From positions 1 to 27,812 of the forward strand of contig JBCBEX010000058.1 in the NCBI GenBank assembly GCA_038528235.1: DNA of 27,812 bases. The letters are read 5' to 3'. Below the pieces are notes generated by a model. The model did not search any database and was not told the origin of the DNA. It saw only the letters and a program-made list of their open reading frames with translations. The first letter of the stretch is position 1, and each line of letters starts with the position of its first letter. The position numbers were made by a program, and so were the translations under genes. The stretch is from JBCBEX01 sp038528235. Its GTDB lineage: Bacteria > Bacteroidota > Rhodothermia > Rhodothermales > Rubricoccaceae. Positions 16,143-23,539 of the stretch are shown here, piece by piece.

Positions 16143-17579
16143 ATGCCCGAGCCCCTCACGCTCCACCCCGACCGCTTCTTCGATCCTGACCCGGCCATTC
16201 GCCGAGCGGCGCGGACCATCTACGAAGACACGGCCACGCTACCCATCGTCAGCCCACACGGGCACGTCGACCCGGCGCTGCTAGCGGAGAACCAGCCCTT
16301 TCCGGAGCCGACGGCGCTGCTGCTGACGCCGGACCACTACCTCTTCCGGATGCTCTACAGCCAAGGAATCGACCTCGATGCCTTGGGCGTCCCGCGTCAG
16401 GGACCGGGGGGCGATGGGCAACAGGGCGGGGGAGGCCCACGTGCGGTGTGGCGGCTCTTCTGCGCGCACTATCACCTCTTCGCTGGGACTCCGAGTCGCG
16501 CCTGGCTCGACTACGAGTTGCACGAGTTGTTCGGCGTTCGGGTGATGCCGAGCGCTGAGACCGCCGACGCGCTCTACGACCAGATTGCCGAGCGGCTTGC
16601 CGACGACGCCTTTCGACCGCGCGCCCTCTTCGACCGCTTCGGCATCGAAGTGCTTTGCACGACCGACGCGGCGACGGACACTCTTCAGCACCACGCTGCG
16701 ATCCGCAAGGACAACGTCGCAGACAACTGGCACGGCGACGTGCGCCCCTGCTTCCGTCCGGACGCCGTCATGAGGATCGCGCACTCCGGCTGGCGCGACG
16801 AGATCAACGCGCTCGAAGCCGCGAGCGGCGTCAGCATCGGGAGCTATGCGGACCTCGTGCGGGCTCTCGAAGACCGGCGGGCGTTTTTCAGATCCATGGG
16901 CGCGTTCGCCACCGACCACGCCGTCGTGGTGCCGCATACGGGCTGGTCGGACGATGTCGAGACGCTGTTTGCTCGTGCGCTGCAGGGGGAGGCGACGGCG
17001 GACGACCAGGCTGCGTTCGAGGCCCACTTCCTGATGGAGATGGCGCGGATGAGCGTGGAGGACGGGCTCGTCATGCAACTTCACGCTGGGAGCCTGCGCG
17101 ACCACAACCGCGCCGTGTACGACCGCTATGGCCTCGACAAAGGCGCCGACATACCCGTCGCGACGGAGTGGACCCGCAACCTCCAACCTCTCCTCAACGC
17201 CTTCGGCAACGACCAGGCTTTCCACCTCGTCGTCTTCACGCTCGACGAGAGCGCATACGCTCGCGAACTCGCGCCGATGGCCGGTCATTACCCCGCGCTC
17301 GTGCTCGGGCCTGCCTGGTGGTTCCACGACTCCATCGACGGTATGCTGCGCTTCCGCGAGCGCACGACCGAAACGGCAGGCTTCCGCAACACAGCCGGGT
17401 TCAACGACGACACCCGCGCGTTTTGCTCGATTCCCGCTCGCCATGATCTTGCCCGCCGCATCGACGCCACCTACCTCGGGCGGCTCGTCGCTCGGCATCA
17501 GGTGTCGCTCGGCGAAGCCCGGCGTGTAGGCCGGGCGCTCGCCTATGACCTTCCGAAGAGCACCTATCGCTTGGTTTAA
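16143..17579 (+). CDS. uxaC: Uronate isomerase (glucuronate isomerase)
   Basis: UxaC converts D-glucuronate to D-fructuronate and D-galacturonate to D-tagaturonate, the entry to the Ashwell pathway in the cytoplasm. The 478-residue length matches the family. 'PIVSPHGHVDPALLAEN' holds the metal-binding H39 and H41, and 'RPRALFDRFGIEVLCTTDAATD', 'MQLHAGSLRDHNR', 'LGPAWWFHDSIDGMLRFRE' and 'FNDDTRAFCSIPARHDLARR' in parts are characteristic. A Gly-rich insertion near residues 86-97 ('GPGGDGQQGGGG') is not typical and probably a surface loop. It is the last gene of the catabolic cluster, 18 bases after the FGE gene, and would use glucuronate freed by the upstream beta-glucuronidase. Genes for the following steps (UxuA/UxuB, KdgK, KdgA) are not in the window. 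Confidence 0.94.
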   Translation: MPEPLTLHPDRFFDPDPAIRRAARTIYEDTATLPIVSPHGHVDPALLAENQPFPEPTALLLTPDHYLFRMLYSQGIDLDALGVPRQGPGGDGQQGGGGPRAVWRLFCAHYHLFAGTPSRAWLDYELHELFGVRVMPSAETADALYDQIAERLADDAFRPRALFDRFGIEVLCTTDAATDTLQHHAAIRKDNVADNWHGDVRPCFRPDAVMRIAHSGWRDEINALEAASGVSIGSYADLVRALEDRRAFFRSMGAFATDHAVVVPHTGWSDDVETLFARALQGEATADDQAAFEAHFLMEMARMSVEDGLVMQLHAGSLRDHNRAVYDRYGLDKGADIPVATEWTRNLQPLLNAFGNDQAFHLVVFTLDESAYARELAPMAGHYPALVLGPAWWFHDSIDGMLRFRERTTETAGFRNTAGFNDDTRAFCSIPARHDLARRIDATYLGRLVARHQVSLGEARRVGRALAYDLPKSTYRLV

Positions 17580-17919
17580 GTGGAACCGCTCGTACTTCGA
17601 ACCCCCCTGGAGGCGGCGAAGTGAGAGGGGGCGTAAAACGAACGAGCAGGACACATTCCGTCTCCATTTTACCCGATAGACGATTGCGCGTGCGCTCTCC
17701 GCTGCGTTCGACTCGTCGCCCGAGCCTACAGGACCGCACTCTTCATTCGTATTGCGGTACCGAAATCGCTGCGGCGTGCGCGTCTGACCTGCTGATTGTC
17801 CCTACTCAATGGGTATCTGCACCCCTCGGAAATTCGCCCCAAACAGCGTAGTCGGGGGAGAATGTCGGGCTGGGCTAGCGCCTCGGGCGGTCTTCTCTTG
17901 GGTACATCGACAACGGGAG

Positions 17920-17957
17920 CAGCGGCGCATCCTCAATAGGAGCGCCGCTGTTCTTTT
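17920..17957 (+). terminator. Intrinsic terminator-like hairpin
   Basis: CAGCGGCGC (17920-17928) pairs with GCGCCGCTG (17942-17950); after a single bulged A, TCCT pairs with AGGA, closing a CAAT loop. The strand continues TTCTTTT, giving a strong GC stem with a short U-rich tail. It lies 340 bases after uxaC, so it ends either a long 3' untranslated region or a separate small transcript from within the gap. Confidence 0.6.
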
Positions 17958-18119
17958 GGAGAGCGGAGACCGCGTGAGAAGGGTCCCGCCGATCGAGTAG
18001 GGGCGTGGGTCACCATGCCGTTGAGGGCTACGGGTGAGGAGGCAGCGCTTCAGGATCCAGCCAATGGGGGGCGAAGAACTCTGCGCGATGGTAGCGCTTT
18101 CGGAGCAGCTCCGGCCAAC

Positions 18120-18151
18120 TTGAAAACGTTTTCAACACCTGCTATTTTCCC
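18120..18151 (+). promoter_or_regulatory. LacI-family-type operator with a possible Bacteroidota-style promoter
   Basis: TTGAAAACGTTTTCAA (18120-18135) is a perfect 16-base palindrome with the central CG and A/T arms typical of LacI/GalR-family and cre-type operators. A TTG at 18120 and TATTTTCC at 18143-18150 are 20 bases apart, loosely resembling the Bacteroidota promoter pattern TTG-N19-TAnnTTTG, so the operator would overlap the upstream promoter element. The next gene starts 48 bases downstream of the palindrome. The palindrome is certain; the regulator and the promoter are inferred. Confidence 0.6.
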
Positions 18152-18183
18152 CGGTCTCCTCCTCATCTACTTCCACCACACCC

Positions 18184-19902
18184 ATGCTCCCACAGCTACT
18201 CCCCACCAAGCTTTCGCGCTTGGTGCTCGCCCTCGTTGCCACCTGTGCACTTGCGGCCGCGCCCCACGCCCAGGTCGTCATTGAGGACTTCGACGATGGC
18301 ATTGGCCCAGGTGAATTCATCTTCCAAGGAGGCGGCACCCCGCTCCTGAGCTTCGTCGACCTCGGCGGCGGTGACTTTTCGGCACGCTTCGAAGTCGATG
18401 CCGATGCGACGGGCGGCTTTGCTGGCTTCGGATCGCCCTTCCCAGGCGCCCCCCTTGATTTCACCGGGCTCACCTATCCCGTGCTCGTGTTCGATGCCAA
18501 GGCTGAGGGCACCTTCCAACTCGAGATCAACTTCCAGAACACCGGCGGTGGCGGTAACGGCGAAATTCGCAACAACCTCCAGTTCCAGCTTGGTGCAGGA
18601 AACCAGGAGGCAGGCTTCACTACCTACCAGCTGCCCCTCTCGACCTTCTTCACCACGAACGCGGCTTCGTTCGAGTTCGACGATGTTTTCCAGTACGTCT
18701 TCACCATCGCGGGCGGCCCCGATCTCGTTGGAGATGGCAACGCGACGACCTACGACACGAGCATCGAACTCAACAACATCCGCATCGCCGACGGCCTCAT
18801 CCTTGACACGCAAGACGAGGTCGTCGACTTCAACAGCGGCGACTACACGGACTTTTTCTTCTTCGCGGGCGGAGAGGGCATCGTCGCAACGACGACGACC
18901 GACACGCCGGACGGCTCCGCCAACGGGTTCAGCGGATCGCTGGACGGCGACGACTTCGGCGGCTTCGCCGGGTTCGGCCGCACGCTGGTCGGGTCTCCGC
19001 TCGACGTAACCGGCAGCGAGACGGTCAACTTCTTCCTGCGCGCCAACGGCCCGGCCACCCTCGAGTTCAATCTCCAGACGGTCGCGGGGAACGGCAACAA
19101 CGAAGGCCGGGAGCGCATCCAGGTCGCTGATACGGGCGGCAACTGGGTCCCGGTCAGCATTCCGCTTGCCGCGCTCGTGCGGAGCGGCGCCAGCCCGCCC
19201 GACTTTTCGCAGGTGGTCAACTTCGTCGCGACCATCGTCGGCCTCGCTGGCGACGGCGACCCGAACACGACCGAGTTCACGTTCGAACTCGACCAAATCG
19301 GCTTCGGCGGCTCCCAGGTCATCCCAGTCGAACTCTTGGGCTTCGACGTGAGCCTCGACGGGACGGACGCGGTGCTCGCGTGGCGCACAGCCTCCGAGAC
19401 GAACAACAGCGGCTTCGAGGTGCAGGCGCGCCGGCCGCGTGCGGAGCGCTTCGAGGTGCTCGACTTCGTGCCGGGCTTCGGCACCACCACGGAGGCGCAG
19501 GCCTACGCCTTCCGCGTGTCCGACCTGGAGCCGGGGACCTACACCTTCCGCCTGCGCCAACTCGACTTCGACGGAGGTTTCGAGATGCTCCCGGAGGTCG
19601 AGGTGACCGTCGCCGTCCCGGGCACGCACTGGGTCGCCGAAGCCTACCCGAACCCGTTCGGTTCAGCGGTGGGCGCGCTCGACGCGACGGTCGAGTTTGC
19701 GGTCGCCCACAGCACCCCGGTCCGTGCCGTGCTCTACGACGTGCTCGGCCGCCCCGTGCAGACGGTGTTTGACGGCACGCCTGCCGCCAACACGCCCATT
19801 CGAGCACGCGTCGCCGGGCATAACCTCGCGAGCGGGACCTATGTCCTCGTCGTCACCGGCGAAGGGTTCCGCGACACGCAGCGCGTGACGGTGACGCGCT
19901 AG
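18184..19902 (+). CDS. Secreted protein with two related N-terminal domains and a T9SS sorting tail
   Basis: The 572-residue protein begins with a Sec signal ('LVLALVATCALAAAPHAQ'). Two similar segments follow: the first opens 'VVIEDFDDGIGPGEFIFQGG' and reaches 'GGFAGFGSPFPGAPLDFTG'; the second opens 'EVVDFNSGDYTDFFFFAGG' and reaches 'FGGFAGFGRTLVGSPLDVTG'. Both look like beta-sandwich, galactose-binding-like or carbohydrate-binding domains. Next is a fibronectin-like segment ('VLAWRTASETNNSGFEVQAR'), common before sorting tails in this group. The C-terminus ('YPNPFG', 'VLYDVLGRPVQTV', 'ASGTYVLVV') is a type A T9SS sorting domain, so the protein is expected at the cell surface or in the medium. 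No catalytic motif is seen. A glycan-binding role is inferred from the domain look and from the LacI-type operator upstream. Confidence 0.82.
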   Translation: MLPQLLPTKLSRLVLALVATCALAAAPHAQVVIEDFDDGIGPGEFIFQGGGTPLLSFVDLGGGDFSARFEVDADATGGFAGFGSPFPGAPLDFTGLTYPVLVFDAKAEGTFQLEINFQNTGGGGNGEIRNNLQFQLGAGNQEAGFTTYQLPLSTFFTTNAASFEFDDVFQYVFTIAGGPDLVGDGNATTYDTSIELNNIRIADGLILDTQDEVVDFNSGDYTDFFFFAGGEGIVATTTTDTPDGSANGFSGSLDGDDFGGFAGFGRTLVGSPLDVTGSETVNFFLRANGPATLEFNLQTVAGNGNNEGRERIQVADTGGNWVPVSIPLAALVRSGASPPDFSQVVNFVATIVGLAGDGDPNTTEFTFELDQIGFGGSQVIPVELLGFDVSLDGTDAVLAWRTASETNNSGFEVQARRPRAERFEVLDFVPGFGTTTEAQAYAFRVSDLEPGTYTFRLRQLDFDGGFEMLPEVEVTVAVPGTHWVAEAYPNPFGSAVGALDATVEFAVAHSTPVRAVLYDVLGRPVQTVFDGTPAANTPIRARVAGHNLASGTYVLVVTGEGFRDTQRVTVTR

Positions 19903-19979
19903 CCGCGGGTCGGTGCCCGACGTGACACGTTGTAGGGCGCAGCATCCGTAGGACGCCCCGCTCGCCTCGGCCCAGCCAA

Positions 19980-20011
19980 GCCCCGCTTTCCAAGCGAAAG
20001 CGGGGCTTCTT
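19980..20011 (+). terminator. Intrinsic terminator after the T9SS protein gene
   Basis: GCCCCGCTTTC (19980-19990) and GAAAGCGGGGC (19996-20006) make a perfect 11-base stem with a CAAGC loop, followed by TTCTT. It lies 78 bases past the stop of the T9SS protein gene and before psd. Confidence 0.82.
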
Positions 20012-20157
20012 CGTGTCGAACAACGACATGGTCCATCGAGATACACTGGAGAGCGAACACCGCGGCGATGGAACGCGGGGGTAGCACTGCTGCGTTCGTA
20101 CTCTCTGTGTAGGCCCTCGGGCGTACCGCTCGTTCCTCTCATTGGCCCTCGTCACTC

Positions 20158-20895
20158 GTGCTTGCTCCTGAAGGCTACGCCCTCATTGGTGGTGCCTCGC
20201 TCGTTGCGCTCCTGCTCACCGTCCTCGGTGCGTTCCTCGGTGGACTTGGCTGGGCGTTCGCCGTCCTCGGCGTGCTTGTGCTCGGCTTCACCGTCTGGTT
20301 CTTCCGCGACCCCGTACGCACCCCCCCAACCGACACAGCTTCGCTCATGCTGTCGCCGGCCGACGGCAAGGTCCTCGAAATCGTCGAAGAGGACGAACCG
20401 CTCTACCTCGACGGCCCTGGCCGGCGCCTCTCGATCTTCCTCTCGCCGCTCAACGTCCACGTCAACCGTATCCCGGCAGACGGGACCGTCGAGTACGCGG
20501 AGTACTTCCCCGGCGAGTACCTCGTCGCCTGGCATCCGAAGGCGAGCGAGAAAAACGAGCGCTCGTCGGTCGGCCTCGTCCACCCGAGCGGTACGAAGAT
20601 GCTCTTCAAGCAGATTGCGGGTGCCGTCGCGCGCCGCATCGTGTTTTACGCGAAGCCGGGCGACACCTACCGGGCTGGCGACCGCTACGGCATCGTCAAG
20701 TTCGGTTCGCGCATGGATGTCATCGTCCCACCCCACGTCACGTTCGATGTAGCCATCGGCGACCGTGTGACGGCGGGGGAGACGGTGATCGGACGCTTGC
20801 CCGGTGCTCAGGCGCCCGCATCGGAACCGCTCGCGACTACGTCTGAGCCGGTGGCGGCTACGCTGGATCCTGTCGCGGCGGAGGCCAACGGCTGA
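20158..20895 (+). CDS. psd: Phosphatidylserine decarboxylase
   Basis: Psd decarboxylates phosphatidylserine to phosphatidylethanolamine at the inner membrane. The 245-residue form is the short type: two N-terminal hydrophobic segments ('GGASLVALLLTVLGAFLGGL' and 'WAFAVLGVLVLGFTVWFF'), then 'RDPVRTPP', 'LSPADGKVL', 'SIFLSPLNVHVNRIP' and the self-cleavage motif F-G183-S184-R-M-D, where the Ser becomes the pyruvoyl cofactor. The C-terminal 30 residues after 'VIGRLPGA' are Ala/Pro/Glu-rich and look disordered. The likely start is the GTG at 20158; no ATG is available before the first membrane segment. The stop shares one base with the start of pssA (TGATG), so the two are translationally coupled and form the PE pathway unit. 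Confidence 0.93.
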   Translation: MLAPEGYALIGGASLVALLLTVLGAFLGGLGWAFAVLGVLVLGFTVWFFRDPVRTPPTDTASLMLSPADGKVLEIVEEDEPLYLDGPGRRLSIFLSPLNVHVNRIPADGTVEYAEYFPGEYLVAWHPKASEKNERSSVGLVHPSGTKMLFKQIAGAVARRIVFYAKPGDTYRAGDRYGIVKFGSRMDVIVPPHVTFDVAIGDRVTAGETVIGRLPGAQAPASEPLATTSEPVAATLDPVAAEANG

Positions 20896-21782
20896 TGGAA
20901 GCGTCATCGAGTTCCCCGCGCTCGGAGCGTCCAAAGGCAGCAGGCAATGGGCGTCGCAGTCTGAGTCGCCGCCGTGCTGCGCGTCCGCGTCGCCGCGTCG
21001 TCCGGGGCATTCCGCCGGTGGCCGTCCCGTCGTTCTTCACGCTCATGAACCTGCTCAGCGGGTTCTTCTCCGTCGTGATGTCGAGCGACGGCCGCTTCGC
21101 CACGGCGGCCTGGCTGATCGTCCTCGCGGCGTTCTTCGACCTCCTCGATGGCATGATGGCGCGGCTTGCCAACGCGCAGTCCACCTTCGGCCTCGAACTC
21201 GACTCGCTCTCCGATGTCGTGTCGTTCGGCCTCGCGCCGTCGTTTTTGCTCTACCAGTTTGGCCTGGGCGAGGTGGCCCTGCTCGGGCCTGTGCTGGCGG
21301 CGCTGCCCGTCCTCTGCGGGGCGGTACGCCTCGCGCGCTATAATGTCCTGGACGCCACGGCGGGCGCGGGTGAGGACAAGAAGGACTACTTCTCAGGCTT
21401 GCCCATTCCTGCTCAGGCGGGGCTGATCGTGACCTTCATCCTCACGTTTCAGGACAATGCCTGGTTCTACGAGCTGCCCAACGAGACCGTCTCCAAGATT
21501 CTCGTGACCATGACCGTGGCGCTGAGCGCGCTCATGGTGTTGCCGGTCCGCTTCCCCTCGCTGCCGACGCCGAACCGAGCGAACCTGCGCCGCTACCGCT
21601 GGCGATTCTTGGCCTTCACGCTGGGTCTCGTGCTCGCGGCGCTCTTCCGCGAGGTGGGGCTACTCTTTAGCGGCACGGTGTATCTTATCGTGGGGTTCGT
21701 GCTTAACCTCCGCTGGGCCGTTCGCGCCGCGCTGGAGGACGACGAAGAGCCCAGCACGGCACCTTCGCCGCCCACTCCCTGA
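20895..21782 (+). CDS. pssA: CDP-diacylglycerol--serine O-phosphatidyltransferase
   Basis: PssA joins CDP-diacylglycerol and serine to make phosphatidylserine, the substrate of the Psd encoded just upstream. The CDP-alcohol phosphotransferase motif is complete: D85-G-M-M-A-R, then 'STFGLELDSLSD', matching DGx2ARx8Gx3Dx3D, which binds the metal ions and CDP. It is an integral membrane protein with several hydrophobic helices ('SFFTLMNLLSGFFSVVM', 'AAWLIVLAAFFDLL', 'FLAFTLGLVLAALF', 'LIVGFVLNLRW'). The first 37 residues are Ser/Arg-rich and precede 'IPPVAVPSFFTLMNLLSGFF', where shorter homologues begin; an internal start is possible but the ATG overlapping psd fits coupling. Confidence 0.93.
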   Translation: MEASSSSPRSERPKAAGNGRRSLSRRRAARPRRRVVRGIPPVAVPSFFTLMNLLSGFFSVVMSSDGRFATAAWLIVLAAFFDLLDGMMARLANAQSTFGLELDSLSDVVSFGLAPSFLLYQFGLGEVALLGPVLAALPVLCGAVRLARYNVLDATAGAGEDKKDYFSGLPIPAQAGLIVTFILTFQDNAWFYELPNETVSKILVTMTVALSALMVLPVRFPSLPTPNRANLRRYRWRFLAFTLGLVLAALFREVGLLFSGTVYLIVGFVLNLRWAVRAALEDDEEPSTAPSPPTP

Positions 21783-21825
21783 CGACGCTCGTTCCATCTG
21801 GACGCCTCCGTAGTTCCTCGCCCGC

Positions 21826-22083
21826 ATGTTCACCGCCACCGTCCGCGTCACGCTCCGCCCGTCCATCCTCGACCCGCAGGGCAAGGCCATCGCCAACGCG
21901 CTTCACGACCTCGGCTACGACGCCGTTCACAGTGCCCGCGTCGGCAAGATCGTCACGCTAGAAATCGACGCGGCCGATGCGGAAGCTGCGCACGCCCGCG
22001 CAACGGAGGCGGCGGAAAAGCTGCTCGCTAACCCCGTGATGGAGGACTTCACTGTCACGGTGACTGCCGCCGAGCCCGCGTGA
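21826..22083 (+). CDS. purS: Phosphoribosylformylglycinamidine synthase subunit PurS
   Basis: An 85-residue protein of the PurS family, the small subunit that bridges PurL and PurQ in the multi-subunit FGAM synthase of purine synthesis. The start 'FTATVRVTLRPSILDPQGKA' and 'IANALHDLGYDAVHSARVGK' are diagnostic, and 'EKLLANPVMEDFTVTV' ends the fold. The length is normal. It lies 43 bases after pssA; purQ and purL are not adjacent downstream, where clpS follows instead. Confidence 0.93.
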   Translation: MFTATVRVTLRPSILDPQGKAIANALHDLGYDAVHSARVGKIVTLEIDAADAEAAHARATEAAEKLLANPVMEDFTVTVTAAEPA

Positions 22084-22145
22084 CTTTCGTTCGTTGCCCA
22101 GCGCGTCTGGGCGGTCTTCGTTCTCTCGCATCCCTTCGTCCATCG

Positions 22146-22511
22146 ATGCGATCTTGCTCTGTTGCCCTCGCCGCGCTAGCGTACCGCGCTGACCTCGCCT
22201 GGCCATGGGGAAGCCCGCTCGCCCCGTCGCAGCCTGACACCGAGACGCTCACCGTCGAGGAGGAGGTCGTGGAAGAGCGCCTGGACAGCCCGTGGCGCGT
22301 GATCCTGTTCAACGACGAGATCCACACCTTCGACGAGGTGATCGTGCAGCTCATCAAGGCAACGGGCTGCTCCGAAGCGCAGGCGGAGGGCCACGCCTGG
22401 ACGGTTCACACGCGCGGCAAGGACACCGTCTTCGAGGGCGAGTTCGAGGACTGCTTCCGCGTGCAAGGCGTGCTCCGCGAGATCCAACTCGTGACCGAGA
22501 TTCAGGGATAA
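22146..22511 (+). CDS. clpS: ATP-dependent Clp protease adaptor ClpS
   Basis: ClpS brings N-degron substrates to ClpAP or ClpCP. The domain is clear: 'WRVILFNDEIHTFDEVIVQL' contains the N-D pair and the substrate pocket residues of the family, followed by 'ATGCSEAQAEGHAWTVHTRGK' in part, with His in the usual place, and 'VLREIQLVTEI'. I chose the ATG at 22146 (121 residues); the frame also opens at a GTG at 22080 overlapping the purS stop, but that adds an arginine-rich stretch unlike the family. The N-terminal 45 residues before the domain are variable and acidic. No clpA or clpC gene is in the window. Confidence 0.9.
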   Translation: MRSCSVALAALAYRADLAWPWGSPLAPSQPDTETLTVEEEVVEERLDSPWRVILFNDEIHTFDEVIVQLIKATGCSEAQAEGHAWTVHTRGKDTVFEGEFEDCFRVQGVLREIQLVTEIQG

Positions 22512-22526
22512 GGGCGTCAGCGATGG

Positions 22527-22552
22527 GCCGCTAGCCGCAGAAAACTAGCGGC
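22527..22552. terminator. Hairpin between convergent clpS and accD
   Basis: GCCGCTAG (22527-22534) and CTAGCGGC (22545-22552) form a perfect 8-base stem with a 10-base loop, exactly between the two convergent stop codons. There is no clear T-run on either strand, though the loop has AAAA. It may serve as a bidirectional terminator. Confidence 0.5.
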
Positions 22553-22561
22553 TCGCAAACG

Positions 22562-23461
22562 TCAGCCCGCCTGCCCATTCAACTCTGCGTGCGCGAGGTC
22601 GGTGTCGCGCTCGGCATGGTCTTCGAAGAGCAGGTCCAGCAGCCCGATGAGCGTCTGGCGGAGCTTCGGGCGCGGGACGACGAGGTCCACGAAGCCGTGC
22701 TCCTGGAGAAACTCCGACGTCTGGAAGTCCTTCGGGAGGTCGCGGCGGATCGTCTCGCGGATCACACGCGGGCCGGCGAAGCCGATCAGGGCCCCAGGCT
22801 CCGCGATGTGGATATCGCCGAGCATTGCGTACGACGCCGTGACGCCGCCCGTGGTCGGGTTGGTCATCAGCGAGAAGAAAGGGAGGCCCTTGTCGTCGAG
22901 GCGAGCTAGGTGGATCGAGGTCTTGGCCATCTGCATCAGGCTGTAGGCCGCCTCCATCATGCGTGCGCCGCCACTTTGGGAGATCACCATCACGGCGCGG
23001 TCCTCGTTGATACCACGCTGGATTGTCCGGCTGACAATCTCGCCGACGACCGAGTTCATCGAGCCGCCGATGAACGAGAAGTCCATCGCGGCCATCGAGA
23101 ACGGGTGGCCGCCCACGGTCCCGGTCGCAGAGACGGCCGCGTCGTTGAGGCCGGTTTTCTTGCGCGCGGAGCGTAGCCGGTCGATGTAGGCCTTCCGGTC
23201 CTCAAACTTCAGCGGGTCCGTGGCGAAGAGGTTGTCGTCGTGCCGCGTGAACTCGCCGTCGTCGAAGAACATCTCGCAGTAGCCGAGGCCGCTCATCGCG
23301 AAGTGGTGCCCGGCGGGCGTCACCATGTGGTTCTCCTTCAGCTCGCGGAGCGAGATCAACTCGTCCGTGATGGGGCACTTGCGCCAGTAGCCTTCTGGCG
23401 TCTCGTTTTTGTCGGCGGGGGCCGTCTGGATGCCCGCGGTCTTGCGCTTGAACCAGGCCAT
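22562..23461 (-). CDS. accD: Acetyl-CoA carboxylase carboxyltransferase subunit beta, zinc ribbon degenerate
   Basis: AccD with AccA transfers the carboxyl group from biotin to acetyl-CoA, the first step of fatty acid synthesis. The 299-residue protein has the carboxyltransferase core: 'AMDFSFIGGSMNSVVGE', 'VMVISQSGGARMMEAAYSLM', 'LMTNPTTGGVTASYAMLGD', 'EPGALIGFAGPRVI' and 'FLQEHGFVDLVV'. The N-terminal zinc ribbon is unusual. The family has four Cys as C-x2-C...C-x2-C; here the first pair is C29-P-I-T and the second is reduced to 'VTPAGHH', so three of four Cys are gone and one residue is missing. The fold around it is still recognisable. On the - strand it follows tsaB with a 78-base gap, so the two may be co-transcribed. 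The start 'MAWFKRK' is typical of the family. Confidence 0.93.
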   Translation of the reverse strand: MAWFKRKTAGIQTAPADKNETPEGYWRKCPITDELISLRELKENHMVTPAGHHFAMSGLGYCEMFFDDGEFTRHDDNLFATDPLKFEDRKAYIDRLRSARKKTGLNDAAVSATGTVGGHPFSMAAMDFSFIGGSMNSVVGEIVSRTIQRGINEDRAVMVISQSGGARMMEAAYSLMQMAKTSIHLARLDDKGLPFFSLMTNPTTGGVTASYAMLGDIHIAEPGALIGFAGPRVIRETIRRDLPKDFQTSEFLQEHGFVDLVVPRPKLRQTLIGLLDLLFEDHAERDTDLAHAELNGQAG

Positions 23462-23539
23462 GAGGCTGCGAGGAGCGTGGATGAGGAGACAGGGCGGCCA
23501 GAGGGCGGGGTGGCCTCGATGGGGAACACAGGTAAACCG

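Larger units (their letters stand above)
17580..18183. other. Gene-free region between uxaC and the T9SS protein gene
   Basis: This 604-base stretch contains no convincing gene; the short frames in it have biased, arginine-rich translations typical of noise. Just past uxaC, a weak hairpin can form between CCCCCT (17603-17608) and AGGGGG (17626-17631), and a competing one between ACTTCG (17594-17599) and CGAAGT (17617-17622). The recognisable sites are the hairpin at 17920-17957 and the palindrome at 18120-18135, listed separately. Confidence 0.7.

Noticed and set aside
17621..17851. 76-codon frame in the gap after uxaC
   Set aside because: Arg/Ser-rich translation, no similarity impression, no supporting context.
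22080..22145. Longer ClpS start at GTG 22080 overlapping purS
   Set aside because: The added residues are basic and unlike ClpS; ATG 22146 gives a near-normal length.
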